Assembly (NCBI GenBank): GCA_964512645.1
Contig: CAZEJS010000002.1
Coordinates: 62,001-126,000 of the forward strand
Direction: 5' to 3'
From: CAZEJS01 sp964512645
GTDB taxonomy: Bacteria; Actinomycetota; Geothermincolia; Fen-727; Anoxymicrobiaceae
Length of the DNA stretch: 64,000 nucleotides
The translations under genes and the position numbers were made by a program. This document shows positions 17,447-26,108 of this stretch, one piece after another. The notes under the pieces are model-generated. The model worked only from the letters and a program-made list of their open reading frames with translations, had not been told where the DNA came from and searched no databases. Within the stretch, counting starts at the first letter, position 1. Every line of letters begins with the position of its first letter.

Positions 17447-18880
17447 ATGGGTTCAGGTATCACACGGAGAGATGCGCTCAAGCTAACCGGGCTCGCGCTG
17501 GGGGGGATTGCCGTCGCGAACAGCCTGCCGGGCTGCGGGAGCAAGACGTCGGAATCGGCGGACAAAAGCGACCCGGGCAACACCAATTCACTTATGAGCG
17601 GCCTCGACCCGTATTATCCGGGCAAAGAGAAGCTCGCCGCCGACGAGATGAGGATTACCCTCCTGGGCACTTCCCCAATACCAAGGCGCAGCCAGCAGTG
17701 CAACAGCATCTTCGTGGAAACGGGAAGCGGCGACCAGTTCATCTTCGACTGCGGCTCGGGCACGATTGCCAACTACAACGCCATGGGCATACAGATTTCC
17801 AGGATGAACAAAGTGCTCCTGACACACCTCCACGGCGACCACATGAGCGACCTCACCCACATCTACTGCTTCGGCCCGTCCGCCGACCGCAAGTCACCGC
17901 TTTACGTGTGGGGCCCCGCCAGGTCGAATGTGCCCGACCCCATCACCGGGGTCGTCTACGACGACGGGACACGGGCTTTCTGTGGGAACTTCAGGGAGAT
18001 GTGCCGCTGGCACACGGAGAGTTTCAGCTTCGGCGCCACCAGCTATGCGTCATATCAGCCTCCCACCAGGGAGAGCTGGGGCCTGCCGGTCGACCCCGTA
18101 CCGGTCTCGAAAGACGCTCCTAACGAAGCGTACGCGGTTGTCCCGATTGAGCTCGACTGGACGAAGAACGGCTCTACGCCCGGCGACAACATCGCGTACA
18201 ACAACCCGGCTACCGGAGTGAAGATAACGCATTTTCCGGTAATCCACGCCAGGAAGGGTTCCATAGGCTACAAGCTGGAGTGGAACGGCCTGTCGATGAT
18301 TTTCACCGGCGACACCAAGCCAAGCAGCGAGGTGGTCCGGCAGGCGTCCGGGGTCACCGTGCTGTTCCACGAAATGGTCGTCCCCGCGGAGATCTGGGCG
18401 ATGAAGAACATGCACATCACCAGCAAGGACCAGGTTTCCCCCGAGGTCTGGACGGCGGCCTACAACTACGCCCTGGCGGTACAGAACAGCTCGCACACGC
18501 CGCAGGGCGCCTTCGGTTACCTGCTCAGCCAGATGAAACCCGCCCCTAAGCTGGCGGTAGCCACGCATTTCCAGGCCACGGACGACACCATCGACTCGGC
18601 GATGAAGAGCATCCGCGAGCATTACCCGAAGGGCGACGTTACGATAGCCGCCGACCTCATGGTGCTCAACGTCAAACCCTCGGGGATCACTAAAAGGCGG
18701 GCGGTCGTTTCGGACTGGGCCTGGTATCCCAAGAGCACCGTGTACCCGGACGTGAACGCGCCGAAATATCACGGCCCGGACGGGAAGATGGACCCCACCG
18801 CTCAGATCGACCAGTCACAGGGGATCCCCCCCAAGGACCCGGCTACGGGGAAGGTCAATTACCGGGACGACGGGTACTAG
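17447..18880 (+). CDS. Tat-exported metallo-beta-lactamase fold lipoprotein/hydrolase
   Basis: The 477-residue protein starts with a twin-arginine signal (TRRDALKLTGLALGG) ending in a possible lipobox (SLPGC). The mature part is a metallo-beta-lactamase fold: zinc motif THLHGDH, later FPVIHARKG, FTGDTKPSSE and ATHFQATDD provide further ligands. The layout resembles the RNase Z/arylsulfatase-type branch, with an extra insertion around residues 150-250. Tat export implies a cofactor-loaded fold before secretion. ATG 17447 has GGAGG upstream. Substrate unknown. Confidence 0.85.
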   Translation: MGSGITRRDALKLTGLALGGIAVANSLPGCGSKTSESADKSDPGNTNSLMSGLDPYYPGKEKLAADEMRITLLGTSPIPRRSQQCNSIFVETGSGDQFIFDCGSGTIANYNAMGIQISRMNKVLLTHLHGDHMSDLTHIYCFGPSADRKSPLYVWGPARSNVPDPITGVVYDDGTRAFCGNFREMCRWHTESFSFGATSYASYQPPTRESWGLPVDPVPVSKDAPNEAYAVVPIELDWTKNGSTPGDNIAYNNPATGVKITHFPVIHARKGSIGYKLEWNGLSMIFTGDTKPSSEVVRQASGVTVLFHEMVVPAEIWAMKNMHITSKDQVSPEVWTAAYNYALAVQNSSHTPQGAFGYLLSQMKPAPKLAVATHFQATDDTIDSAMKSIREHYPKGDVTIAADLMVLNVKPSGITKRRAVVSDWAWYPKSTVYPDVNAPKYHGPDGKMDPTAQIDQSQGIPPKDPATGKVNYRDDGY

Positions 18881-19091
18881 GCATGTGATCTTCGGGTGGC
18901 CGGACGCCGATCGGGAATCCGGAGGCCGGTGCCTTCTCGCGGGTTCGGACAGCGGTTTGCGGTTCCGCCTTGGCACTCCCGGTCAGCAGCGTCCCGGCCC
19001 GTGATATAGTCCTGGGTGACGAAACAGAAATGAGCGGGAGACGGCGCTCGAACGGGCGCTGTTCGTCCCGAACGCTCGTCCGGAGGTCGTT

Positions 19092-19358
19092 TTGGAGCTT
19101 ACAAACTACATGGAAGGCGTTGTAACAGCCTACGTCGACGAAGTTCTTCCCCAGCACCCGGAGTTCTGCGGCTGCCCGAGGTGCAGGCTCGACGTCATCG
19201 CCATCGCTCTCAACGACGTGAAGCCCAAGTACGTTGTCACGACCAAGGGCCTGGCATACGCGCGGATGGGAGAGCTTCAGGCCCAGTTCAGGGCCGACAC
19301 GATAGTCGCGGTGACCCGTGCGATGAAGATCGTGGACGCGCACCCCAGGCACGAGTAG
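19092..19358 (+). CDS. ComFB-family protein
   Basis: Eighty-eight residues matching the late-competence ComFB family: TNYMEGVVTAYVDEVL, then CGCPRCRLDVIAIALNDVKP and YVVTTKGLAYARM. Three cysteines (C-x-C-x2-C) may bind zinc. Some cyanobacterial ComFB proteins bind cyclic dinucleotides; whether this one does is unknown. TTG 19092 with GGAGG five bases upstream. It lies 84 bases upstream of the HdrD-like gene, so the two may be co-transcribed. No competence genes are visible nearby. Confidence 0.8.
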   Translation: MELTNYMEGVVTAYVDEVLPQHPEFCGCPRCRLDVIAIALNDVKPKYVVTTKGLAYARMGELQAQFRADTIVAVTRAMKIVDAHPRHE

Positions 19359-19442
19359 CCGCGCAGTACACGTTGCCCGGACGGGGAGCTGGCGGTGCGC
19401 CGGAGGGGTCCGCCTGAACCCCCGACACGAAGGGTGAGCATC

Positions 19443-20636
19443 ATGGAGTACCGCACCCCGCAGCCATACCTCGAGGACCGCTGCGAGCAGTGCGGCACCT
19501 GCCTGATGCTCTGCCCGGTGATGCGCCTCGGGAAGTCCGAAGCCCGGCGGGAGATCGCCAACCTCCGGGAGGGAAGGCCCTCCCGGGTGCTGAAGGAGTG
19601 CACCACCTGCCTCGACTGCGACTTCTTCTGCCCCAACTCCTGCAACCCCGGTGAGCTGATCATCAACCGTTTCTCCGAGGTCGTGGACGCCCGCGGGCTC
19701 CCCCAGCGGGCGCGCTACTTCATGCCCCATTCGCCGGTCAACTTCAGGACGTTCGTGCTCGACGGCATGAGCCCCCCGGAGAAGGCGCTGGCCGAGAGCT
19801 GGCGGGACATGAGCCGCGCCGAGGAGGTCTGCTACCCGGGCTGCAACGTGATCGCCACCCCGCTGCTGACCCGGACGAAGTCCCTGGAGGGGCTGGACAT
19901 CCGGGGCGGGCTGGAACACTGCTGCGGGGAGATGTACTTCCGGATGGGAATGTTCGACAAGCTCGAGGAGGTCGCGCGCGAAACGCAGGCGTTCTTCGAC
20001 GCGCTGGGCGCCAGGAAGGTGACCATCCTGTGCACCGCGGGATACTACATGTTCACCAGGGTGCTGCCGCACTACGGCGCCGAATACGGGTTCGAGATGA
20101 CCTCCTACCTGGAGCTCATCGACCGGCGGCTGGCCTCGGGCGAGCTCGAGATCACCCGGCCGCTGGACATGTCGGTGAGTGTTCAGGAGTCGTGCTACGG
20201 CAAGCATTTCGGGCAGGAGTACATGGACCTGCCGCGCAGGATACTCGAGCGCGCCGGGGCGACGGTCATCGAGATGGGGAACTCCGCGGAATGCATGCTC
20301 TGCTGCGGCATCGGCGCGGGCTTCAGCCCTTACAGCGCTTACAACCCGGCGAAGCTGACCGCCTACACCATCAGAGTGCTGAGGGAAGCTTCGCGGACCG
20401 GGGCCGAAGCGATAGCCACTTACTGCTCGGGCTGCCTGCAGATGTTCTCGACGGCCAGGCTCCTCTACCCTTTCGCCCCGCCCGTGTACCACCTGCTGGA
20501 ACTGCTGGGAAAGGCGATGGGAGAGCCCGGACCTTCATGGCACGGGAGGTTCACCCGCAGGATGCTCGCGGGCGCCGTGCGCCACCAGGGCCCGGCGCTC
20601 CTCTCCCCCCGGAGGTTCAAACAGGCGGACATCTGA
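19443..20636 (+). CDS. HdrD/GlpC-like heterodisulfide reductase-type iron-sulfur protein (two CCG domains)
   Basis: A 397-residue protein: two 4Fe-4S motifs (CEQCGTCLMLCP; CTTCLDCDFFCPNSC) followed by two cysteine-rich CCG domains (YPGCN...EHCCGEM; ESCYGKHFGQEY...CMLCCGIGAG...YCSGC), the unit that carries non-cubane clusters in HdrB/HdrD. It probably moves electrons between a disulfide or quinone pool and ferredoxin-type carriers. No membrane HdrE/cytochrome partner or flavin HdrA is adjacent. ATG 19443 with an AAGGGTGAG site. Convergent with the YHS gene. Confidence 0.88.
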   Translation: MEYRTPQPYLEDRCEQCGTCLMLCPVMRLGKSEARREIANLREGRPSRVLKECTTCLDCDFFCPNSCNPGELIINRFSEVVDARGLPQRARYFMPHSPVNFRTFVLDGMSPPEKALAESWRDMSRAEEVCYPGCNVIATPLLTRTKSLEGLDIRGGLEHCCGEMYFRMGMFDKLEEVARETQAFFDALGARKVTILCTAGYYMFTRVLPHYGAEYGFEMTSYLELIDRRLASGELEITRPLDMSVSVQESCYGKHFGQEYMDLPRRILERAGATVIEMGNSAECMLCCGIGAGFSPYSAYNPAKLTAYTIRVLREASRTGAEAIATYCSGCLQMFSTARLLYPFAPPVYHLLELLGKAMGEPGPSWHGRFTRRMLAGAVRHQGPALLSPRRFKQADI

Positions 20637-20656
20637 ACTCCCCGAGAGGCTATGAC

Positions 20657-20677
20657 GCGGGAACCGGGTCCCGCTTT
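20657..20677. terminator. Hairpin between convergent HdrD-like and YHS genes
   Basis: GCGGGA and TCCCGC form a six-base stem with a six-base loop, followed by TTT on the plus strand. It lies 20 bases after the HdrD-like stop and could work in either direction. The short stem makes efficiency uncertain. Confidence 0.35.
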
Positions 20678-20715
20678 CCGTGTCTCCGCCGACCGGCGGC
20701 TCAAGACCGGGGCTG

Positions 20716-20907
20716 TCACCCCCCGAAGAGACGTGAGAACCAGCCCGCCTTAGCGGGGGCCGCGCAACCCAGGTACTTCCCGGGGTCGGCGTCAAACCTC
20801 TCCTTGCAGGACACCGCGCAGAAATAGTATTTCTGTCCGTTGTAATCGCTCACTGCCGCGGCGCTCCCCGGCTCAACGTCCATCCCGCAGACAGGATCTA
20901 CCGCCAT
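20716..20907 (-). CDS. YHS-domain small metal-binding protein
   Basis: Sixty-three residues. The YHS domain is complete: MAVDPVCGMDVEPGSAA, then YNGQKYYFCAVSCKERFDADP. Such domains accompany copper-handling ATPases and probably bind a metal through the cysteines. I chose ATG 20907 (GGAGG five bases upstream) over an ATG seven codons earlier. It is divergent from the CopA-type ATPase, sharing a spacer with an inverted repeat, so the two are probably co-regulated. Confidence 0.85.
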   Translation of the reverse strand: MAVDPVCGMDVEPGSAAAVSDYNGQKYYFCAVSCKERFDADPGKYLGCAAPAKAGWFSRLFGG

Positions 20908-20991
20908 GTCTACCTCCTCCCGTACCACGCGCTGCTTCCGCTGGAGTTTTCGTCCCGGGAGGATGTCTTCCTCCAGGGGCGAACCCTTATT

Positions 20992-21028
20992 CCATCATAC
21001 TGCCTGGACTCCTGAAGCATTATGATGG
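20992..21028. promoter_or_regulatory. Inverted repeat (possible operator) in the YHS-copA divergent spacer
   Basis: CCATCATA (20992-20999) and TATGATGG (21021-21028) are perfect eight-base inverted repeats 21 bases apart, lying between two divergent metal-handling genes. The arrangement suits a metal-responsive repressor. It does not resemble the CsoR or CopY consensus as I know them. No regulator gene is adjacent. Confidence 0.35.
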
Positions 21029-21076
21029 TTCCGTCACACAGCCTGAGCCCATGAACATCGTGACGGGAAGGTGAAC

Positions 21077-23863
21077 ATGGAAGACGAAGGCAGGGAAAAG
21101 GTAACTGTATACGTCTCCCCCACCTGCGCCGACTGCGCCGAGGCGAAGCGCCAGCTGGACACGCTCGGGGTAACCTACCGGGCGCTGGACGTCACCGAGG
21201 GGGACGTGGCGGCCGAGCTCCTGGAGCAGCACGGCAGCGCCATGACCCCCACCATCGTAGTGGGAGACAGGGTCTTCAGGGGCTTCGCGCGGCAGCGCAC
21301 CAAGTTGATGGAGGCGCTGCTGGACTCCGGCCTGATTCCCCGGGACGAGGCGCCGCCCGCGGACGAGGCGCCGGACCGGGAGGAGCAGGCGCCGGCCGCT
21401 GCCGGCCAGAAGGCGCGCGTGCGGATACCGATAACCGGCATGCACTGCGCCTCCTGCGTCGACAAGGTCGAGAAGGGCCTCGAGAAGCTCGATGGGGTGC
21501 GCTCCGCCTCGGTCAACCTGGCGAGCGAAACCGCGGAAATATCCTACGACCCCGCCGCCGTCTCGCCCGCGAAGTTCCTGGAGGAGATCAAGTCCCTCGG
21601 ATACGAGCCCCACGTGTCGCGGGTGATGCTGCCGATCGAGGGGATGAGCTGCGCCTCCTGCGTGCAGAAGGTCGAGAAATCCCTCAGGGAGCTGCCGGGG
21701 GTCATTGAAGCCAACGTCAACTTCGCCAACGAAACGGCGCAGATATCCTACGACCCTACACGGGCCGGCGTGTCCGACCTCACCGGAGCGGTCGCCAGGG
21801 CGGGAAACTACCGGGTCATCGAGGTCGTCGAGGGCTCGGACATCCGTCAAGCCCAGGCGGAATCGCAGCGCAGGTACGTTACCGATCTGTTGGGCAAGTT
21901 CATCGGCGCGTTGATGCTGACCACCATCGTTATGGTGCTGAGCATGGGGGAGAAGCTTCCCGCCCTCAAGACACTGGACATGAGCACCCGGTACCTGCTC
22001 ATCCTGGTGTTCACGCTGCCGGTGATGTTCTGGTCGGGCCTGCCGTTCCTCAAAGGTGCCTGGGCGGCCCTCAGGCACAGGACCGCCGACATGAACACCC
22101 TGGTTGCCGTGGGCACACTCTCGGCGTTCGTCTACAGCACGGTGGTCACGGTGGCGGTAACCGCTTCCAGGGACCCGATGAGATTGTGGAACGGCGCGCT
22201 CGGCAAAATGCCCGCCGTCTACTTCGACTCCGCGGCGATGATAATCACGCTGATACTGCTGGGGAGGCTGCTCGAGGCGCGCGCGAAGGGGAGGGCTTCC
22301 GGGGCTATCGAGAAGCTGCTCGGCCTGCAGGCCAGGATAGCGCACGTTATAAGGGACGGCGTAGAAGTCGACGTCGGCCTCGACGCCGTACAGGTCGGGG
22401 ATACCCTCGCCGTCAGGCCCGGAGAGACCATCCCCGTCGACGGTGAGGTGACCGAGGGGTCCTCCGCGGTGAACGAGTCGATGGTCTCCGGAGAGAGCCT
22501 GCCGGTGGACAAGCAGCCGGGCGACCAGGTGGTAGGGTCCACGGTCAATATCACCGGCTCGTTCCGCTTCCGGGCGACCCGTGTCGGCAAGGACACCATG
22601 CTCTCCCAGATAGTCAACATGGTCGAAGAAGCCCAGGGCAAGAAGGCCCCCATCCAGCGTCTCGCCGACAGGGTCGCCAGCGTGTTCGTGCCCGCGGTGA
22701 TGGGGATAGCGGCCCTGACGCTGGTGCTCTGGCTTCTGCTCGGCTCGCCGCCGAAGGCGGCCCACGCCCTCATGAGCTTCGTGGCGGTCCTCATCATCGC
22801 CTGCCCGTGCGCGCTCGGACTGGCGACCCCCACCGCCATCATGGTCGGCACCGGTCGCGGAGCGGAGCTCGGCGTGCTGATCCGGGGAGGCGAAGTGCTC
22901 GAGCGGGCCGGGTCGATCGACGCGGTGGTCTTCGACAAGACCGGGACCCTGACCGCCGGCAGGCCGTCGGTCACCGACATAGTGTCGGTATCGGAGATGG
23001 ACCCGGACGAGATACTCCGGCTCGCAGCCTCGGCGGAGACGGACTCCGAGCACCCTCTGGCGGAGGCGATACGCGGTGAAGCGGAGTCCAGGAGCATCGA
23101 GTTCGGGCGTCCCTCCGATTTCCTGGCGGTCCCCGGCAAGGGAGTGCGCGCCACGGTCGAGGGCCGGCAGGTGCTGCTCGGCAGCCCCTCCTTCATCGAG
23201 GAGTCCGGCGCGGGCGGTGAAAGGTCGCGCCTCGCCGCTCACGAACTGGCCGGCACGGGCAGGACCAGCATGGTGCTTGCCGTGGATGGCGAAGCGCGGG
23301 GGGTTATCGGCCTCGCGGACACTATCAAGGAGAGCGCCGGGGGGGCAGTCAGTGCCCTTCGCGAGATGGGCATGGACGTATACATGATCACCGGGGACAA
23401 CGAGCTCACCGCCCGGGCGATAGCGGGCGAAGCGGGCATCGACCGGGTGCTGGCCGACGTGCTCCCCGGGGACAAGGCCGCGAAGGTCTCCAGCCTGCAG
23501 GCCGAGGGCAAGGTCGTCGCGATGGTGGGCGACGGCATCAACGACGCGCCGGCGCTCGCCCAGGCGGACGTGGGCATCGCCATCGGCGCGGGCACGGACA
23601 TCGCCATCGAGGCCTCGGACATCACCCTGGTGAGGGACGACCTGGGCGCGGTGGTGGACGCCATAAAGCTCTCCCGCAGGACGTTATCCATCATCAAGCA
23701 GAACCTCTTCTGGTCGTTCTTCTACAACAGTTGCGGGATACCGGCGGCGGCGTTCGGCCTTCTCAACCCGATGTACGCCGCGGCGGCGATGGCGTTCTCG
23801 TCCGTCTCGGTCGTGACCAACTCGCTGCGCCTCCGGCGCGCGAAGCTCTCGAAAAACGCCTAG
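21077..23863 (+). CDS. copA: Copper-exporting P1B-type ATPase with fused N-terminal glutaredoxin domain
   Basis: About 928 residues. Residues 1-85 form a glutaredoxin/NrdH-like domain (YVSPTCADCAEAK; TPTIVVGDRVFRGF), followed by an acidic linker and two heavy-metal-associated domains (GMHCASC, GMSCASC). The ATPase core follows: eight membrane helices with the Cu-type CPC motif (IIACPCALGLATP), the actuator loop SGES, the phosphorylation site DKTGT, TGDN, the nucleotide-domain HP dipeptide (SEHPLAE) and GDGINDAPAL. ATG 21077 is preferred over GTG 21071. It exports Cu(I) from the cytosol; the glutaredoxin head may reduce metal-site cysteines or pass copper, which is inference. Confidence 0.95.
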   Translation: MEDEGREKVTVYVSPTCADCAEAKRQLDTLGVTYRALDVTEGDVAAELLEQHGSAMTPTIVVGDRVFRGFARQRTKLMEALLDSGLIPRDEAPPADEAPDREEQAPAAAGQKARVRIPITGMHCASCVDKVEKGLEKLDGVRSASVNLASETAEISYDPAAVSPAKFLEEIKSLGYEPHVSRVMLPIEGMSCASCVQKVEKSLRELPGVIEANVNFANETAQISYDPTRAGVSDLTGAVARAGNYRVIEVVEGSDIRQAQAESQRRYVTDLLGKFIGALMLTTIVMVLSMGEKLPALKTLDMSTRYLLILVFTLPVMFWSGLPFLKGAWAALRHRTADMNTLVAVGTLSAFVYSTVVTVAVTASRDPMRLWNGALGKMPAVYFDSAAMIITLILLGRLLEARAKGRASGAIEKLLGLQARIAHVIRDGVEVDVGLDAVQVGDTLAVRPGETIPVDGEVTEGSSAVNESMVSGESLPVDKQPGDQVVGSTVNITGSFRFRATRVGKDTMLSQIVNMVEEAQGKKAPIQRLADRVASVFVPAVMGIAALTLVLWLLLGSPPKAAHALMSFVAVLIIACPCALGLATPTAIMVGTGRGAELGVLIRGGEVLERAGSIDAVVFDKTGTLTAGRPSVTDIVSVSEMDPDEILRLAASAETDSEHPLAEAIRGEAESRSIEFGRPSDFLAVPGKGVRATVEGRQVLLGSPSFIEESGAGGERSRLAAHELAGTGRTSMVLAVDGEARGVIGLADTIKESAGGAVSALREMGMDVYMITGDNELTARAIAGEAGIDRVLADVLPGDKAAKVSSLQAEGKVVAMVGDGINDAPALAQADVGIAIGAGTDIAIEASDITLVRDDLGAVVDAIKLSRRTLSIIKQNLFWSFFYNSCGIPAAAFGLLNPMYAAAAMAFSSVSVVTNSLRLRRAKLSKNA

Positions 23864-23893
23864 AGCCTGAAAAGGGGCGGGAGGTCCTATCGC

Positions 23894-24601
23894 ATGAAGC
23901 CCAGAAAACACGCCGGAGCCGCCCGGGCCCCGCGGGAACCGCAAGGGAAACAGGAGAAGTTCGACTCGTACCCTGTCCTGGTGGTCCCGGGGTGGGGGGC
24001 GCCCGCCCGGCATACGCGGTGGATCGCGGGGCACCTGGAGCGCGAGGGCCTCGACGTACGTCCGATGTCCCTGCCGCGAATGGCTGTCGGGGACATGGTC
24101 GCTTCCGCGGAACTCGTCTCGAAAGAAGTCGAGAGCGTCCGATCGGAGACGGGCGCCGCAAGGGTGAGCCTCCTGGGATACAGCCTGGGCGGCCTGATAG
24201 TCCGCATCTACCTGGAGACCCTCGGCGGCTACCGTACGCTGGGAAGAGCCGCTTACGTGGGCGCGCCGCAGGACGGGATCTACACGGGGTACCCGGCGGC
24301 CTTCACCACGGCGGGAAGGCAGGTGCGCAAAGGCTCGAGGTTCATGAAGGAGCTCAACCGCGAGCGGCGGTGCGAGTGTGACGGCACGCGGTGCCTGGCG
24401 GTGTTCCTGTCGAAGGACGGGACCATCCTGCCGTCGAAGAGCGCCCGCCTGGGGTGCGGGTACAACCTCGAGCTCGTCTGGCCTGTGTTCCACTGGGGCC
24501 TGGTGTTCAACCGTGAGGTCATCTCCGCGGTGGCGACATTCCTCGAAGGCGGGCTGCCCGCCGGCGCGGTCGAGGCGGAGGGACCGCGGCGGAGCCGTTG
24601 A
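23894..24601 (+). CDS. Alpha/beta hydrolase, triacylglycerol lipase/PGAP1-like
   Basis: A 235-residue protein: PVLVVPGWGAPA (oxyanion region), then LLGYSLGGLIVRIYLE, the GxSxG nucleophile elbow typical of bacterial lipases and PGAP1-like acylhydrolases. A cysteine pair (CECDGTRC) occurs mid-protein. The histidine is probably in PVFHWGLV near the C-terminus. There is no signal peptide, so it is presumably cytoplasmic. It starts 30 bases after copA (ATG 23894, GGGAGG upstream) and may be its operon partner or simply a neighbour. Confidence 0.8.
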   Translation: MKPRKHAGAARAPREPQGKQEKFDSYPVLVVPGWGAPARHTRWIAGHLEREGLDVRPMSLPRMAVGDMVASAELVSKEVESVRSETGAARVSLLGYSLGGLIVRIYLETLGGYRTLGRAAYVGAPQDGIYTGYPAAFTTAGRQVRKGSRFMKELNRERRCECDGTRCLAVFLSKDGTILPSKSARLGCGYNLELVWPVFHWGLVFNREVISAVATFLEGGLPAGAVEAEGPRRSR

Positions 24602-24611
24602 AGCGAATGGA

Positions 24612-24764
24612 ATGAAGTTGATTTTTGGCAATGACAGCACGTGCCCGAAGTGCGAGAATCACCCGGACACCGGTTCGCAGGAAGGAGGGGTCACGATGAA
24701 GAGGTACACGGTTCCCCGTTGCGCGCATTGCAGCGAGGGTTGTTTAGCCCGGTCCCGGGCATGA
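24612..24764 (+). CDS. Small cysteine-rich protein (possible zinc-ribbon peptide)
   Basis: A 50-residue reading frame starting MKLIFGNDSTCPKCENH and ending RCAHCSEGCLARSRA, with two CxxC pairs plus one further cysteine. An internal ATG at 24696 has a strong GGAGGGG site five bases upstream and would give a 22-residue peptide with only the second pair. The region is AT-richer than its neighbours and sits just before a strong hairpin. Coding status is uncertain. Confidence 0.4.
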   Translation: MKLIFGNDSTCPKCENHPDTGSQEGGVTMKRYTVPRCAHCSEGCLARSRA

Positions 24765-24792
24765 CGTGAAACTGCCCTGTCACGATGCCATT

Positions 24793-24820
24793 AGGGCCCG
24801 GCCCGGCCGGGCCCTTCTGC
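24793..24820. terminator. Strong bidirectional intrinsic-type terminator
   Basis: AGGGCCCGGC and GCCGGGCCCT (24793-24802, 24806-24815) form a perfect ten-base stem with a three-base loop, followed by TCTGC. It lies between the lipase/small-protein genes and the convergent M28 peptidase gene, a natural place for a shared terminator. The T-run is poor. Confidence 0.6.
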
Positions 24821-24852
24821 TTTCGCGGTGTCTCCCGCGCGCGTTCCGCGCC

Positions 24853-26004
24853 TCAGGCGAGGATGCGGCGGGCGAGGTTCCAGAGTAACCCCCTCGCCGT
24901 CTCCAGGTTCTCGATCTCTATCATGTCGACGGTATCGGTCTCCCAGTGCCAGTTGGGAAGGCGGCCCTCGTCGTCGAACGCCATCACGCTCATGGCCTTG
25001 TACCCCCGCGCCAGCGCGGGAGTGGCGTCGGTCGAGAGAAGCCTGTAGCCGGTCCGCCATACCGGGAAGCTCTTTGCCGCGGCGACCCTGTCGGAAAGCC
25101 ACAGGAGCACCGGGCTCGAGCGGTGCGGCAGGAGCATCCCCTCGCGGTCGATATAACAGAGGTGTCCGGTGCCCAGGTTGTCCAGGTTGACGATGAGGGC
25201 GTCGCGCACCTCGCCGCCGTAACGCTTGAGGAACTCGATCATCCCCGCAGTGCCGACCTCCTCCGCGCCCGTGGCCACGAACATCACGCCCGGCATTCCG
25301 GACTCCTCCTCGCTGATCTTGTCCATCACCGCGAGCATCGTCGCCACCCCGGAAGCGTTGTCGTTCGCCCCGGGAGTGTAGTCCATCGCTATCTCCCGGT
25401 GGAGCATTATCGCCAGCGGGAAGAGCAGGTACGTCGAGACCACGACCGCGGCTATCCACACGCCCGGGTTCGTCCCCCCGCTGGCCGCCTTTATGACCAG
25501 GTTGGCGAGCGTCAGTGCGGCGGCAAGGAATATCCCGCCGATCATCATCGAGAAAGACAGGCGGAAGTTGCCCACCAGCCTGGGGTGAAAGGAGAGGGCC
25601 GCCCGCGCGCTGTCGTAATGAGCGACCACCACCAGGGACACCTTCTCGTCTTCGCCGCCCGAGCGGGCGATGACGTTCCGGCTCCTCTTGCGGGGAAGAA
25701 GCCGCGACACCAGCGGGAACGTCTCCAGGTCGAAGGCGAACAGGATGGCGAAGGCGACCGCCACCGGCGCCACGTAGTAAGGGAACCAGCGGGAGAGGTA
25801 ACCGCATGCGGCGGCCACGGCAAGGTACACGATGTAGAGATACGAGTAGGTGTCGATGCAGGAGAACTCCTGCGTCTCGGTGTTCAATCCACGCCCCTCG
25901 AAGCGGGCGCGCACGTAATCGCCGGCCCGCCGCTCAGCCAGCGTGCACGCGCCGCGCGGCCCGATCTCCGCGGCGAGCTTGAGAAGGTCCTCCCTTATCC
26001 CCAT
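24853..26004 (-). CDS. Multi-pass membrane M28 family metallopeptidase
   Basis: About 383 residues. Two hydrophobic helices (residues 52-95) come first, then the first half of an M28 domain (VVAHYDSARAAL), two further membrane helices inserted at about 150-220, and the rest of the domain (YTPGANDNASGV, ATGAEEVGTAGM, NLDNLGTG, WHWETDTVDM). The ligand set is close to complete. The insertion of helices within the peptidase domain is unusual. ATG 26004 has GGGGAGG four bases upstream; the frame is open further upstream without similarity. Confidence 0.83.
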   Translation of the reverse strand: MGIREDLLKLAAEIGPRGACTLAERRAGDYVRARFEGRGLNTETQEFSCIDTYSYLYIVYLAVAAACGYLSRWFPYYVAPVAVAFAILFAFDLETFPLVSRLLPRKRSRNVIARSGGEDEKVSLVVVAHYDSARAALSFHPRLVGNFRLSFSMMIGGIFLAAALTLANLVIKAASGGTNPGVWIAAVVVSTYLLFPLAIMLHREIAMDYTPGANDNASGVATMLAVMDKISEEESGMPGVMFVATGAEEVGTAGMIEFLKRYGGEVRDALIVNLDNLGTGHLCYIDREGMLLPHRSSPVLLWLSDRVAAAKSFPVWRTGYRLLSTDATPALARGYKAMSVMAFDDEGRLPNWHWETDTVDMIEIENLETARGLLWNLARRILA

Positions 26005-26108
26005 CCGGCCTCCCCTTCCAGCCTCGGTTGCGGCTACAATACCACGACTCCGCTTCGCGTTCAGGACGGCGGCGGCGTGAAGATCGAACGCCGCCGCGAG
26101 CGGCGCCG

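Noticed and set aside
24793..24820. Attachment site or recombination palindrome
   Set aside because: Its position between convergent genes and the stem-loop shape fit a terminator; no integrase or mobile genes are near.
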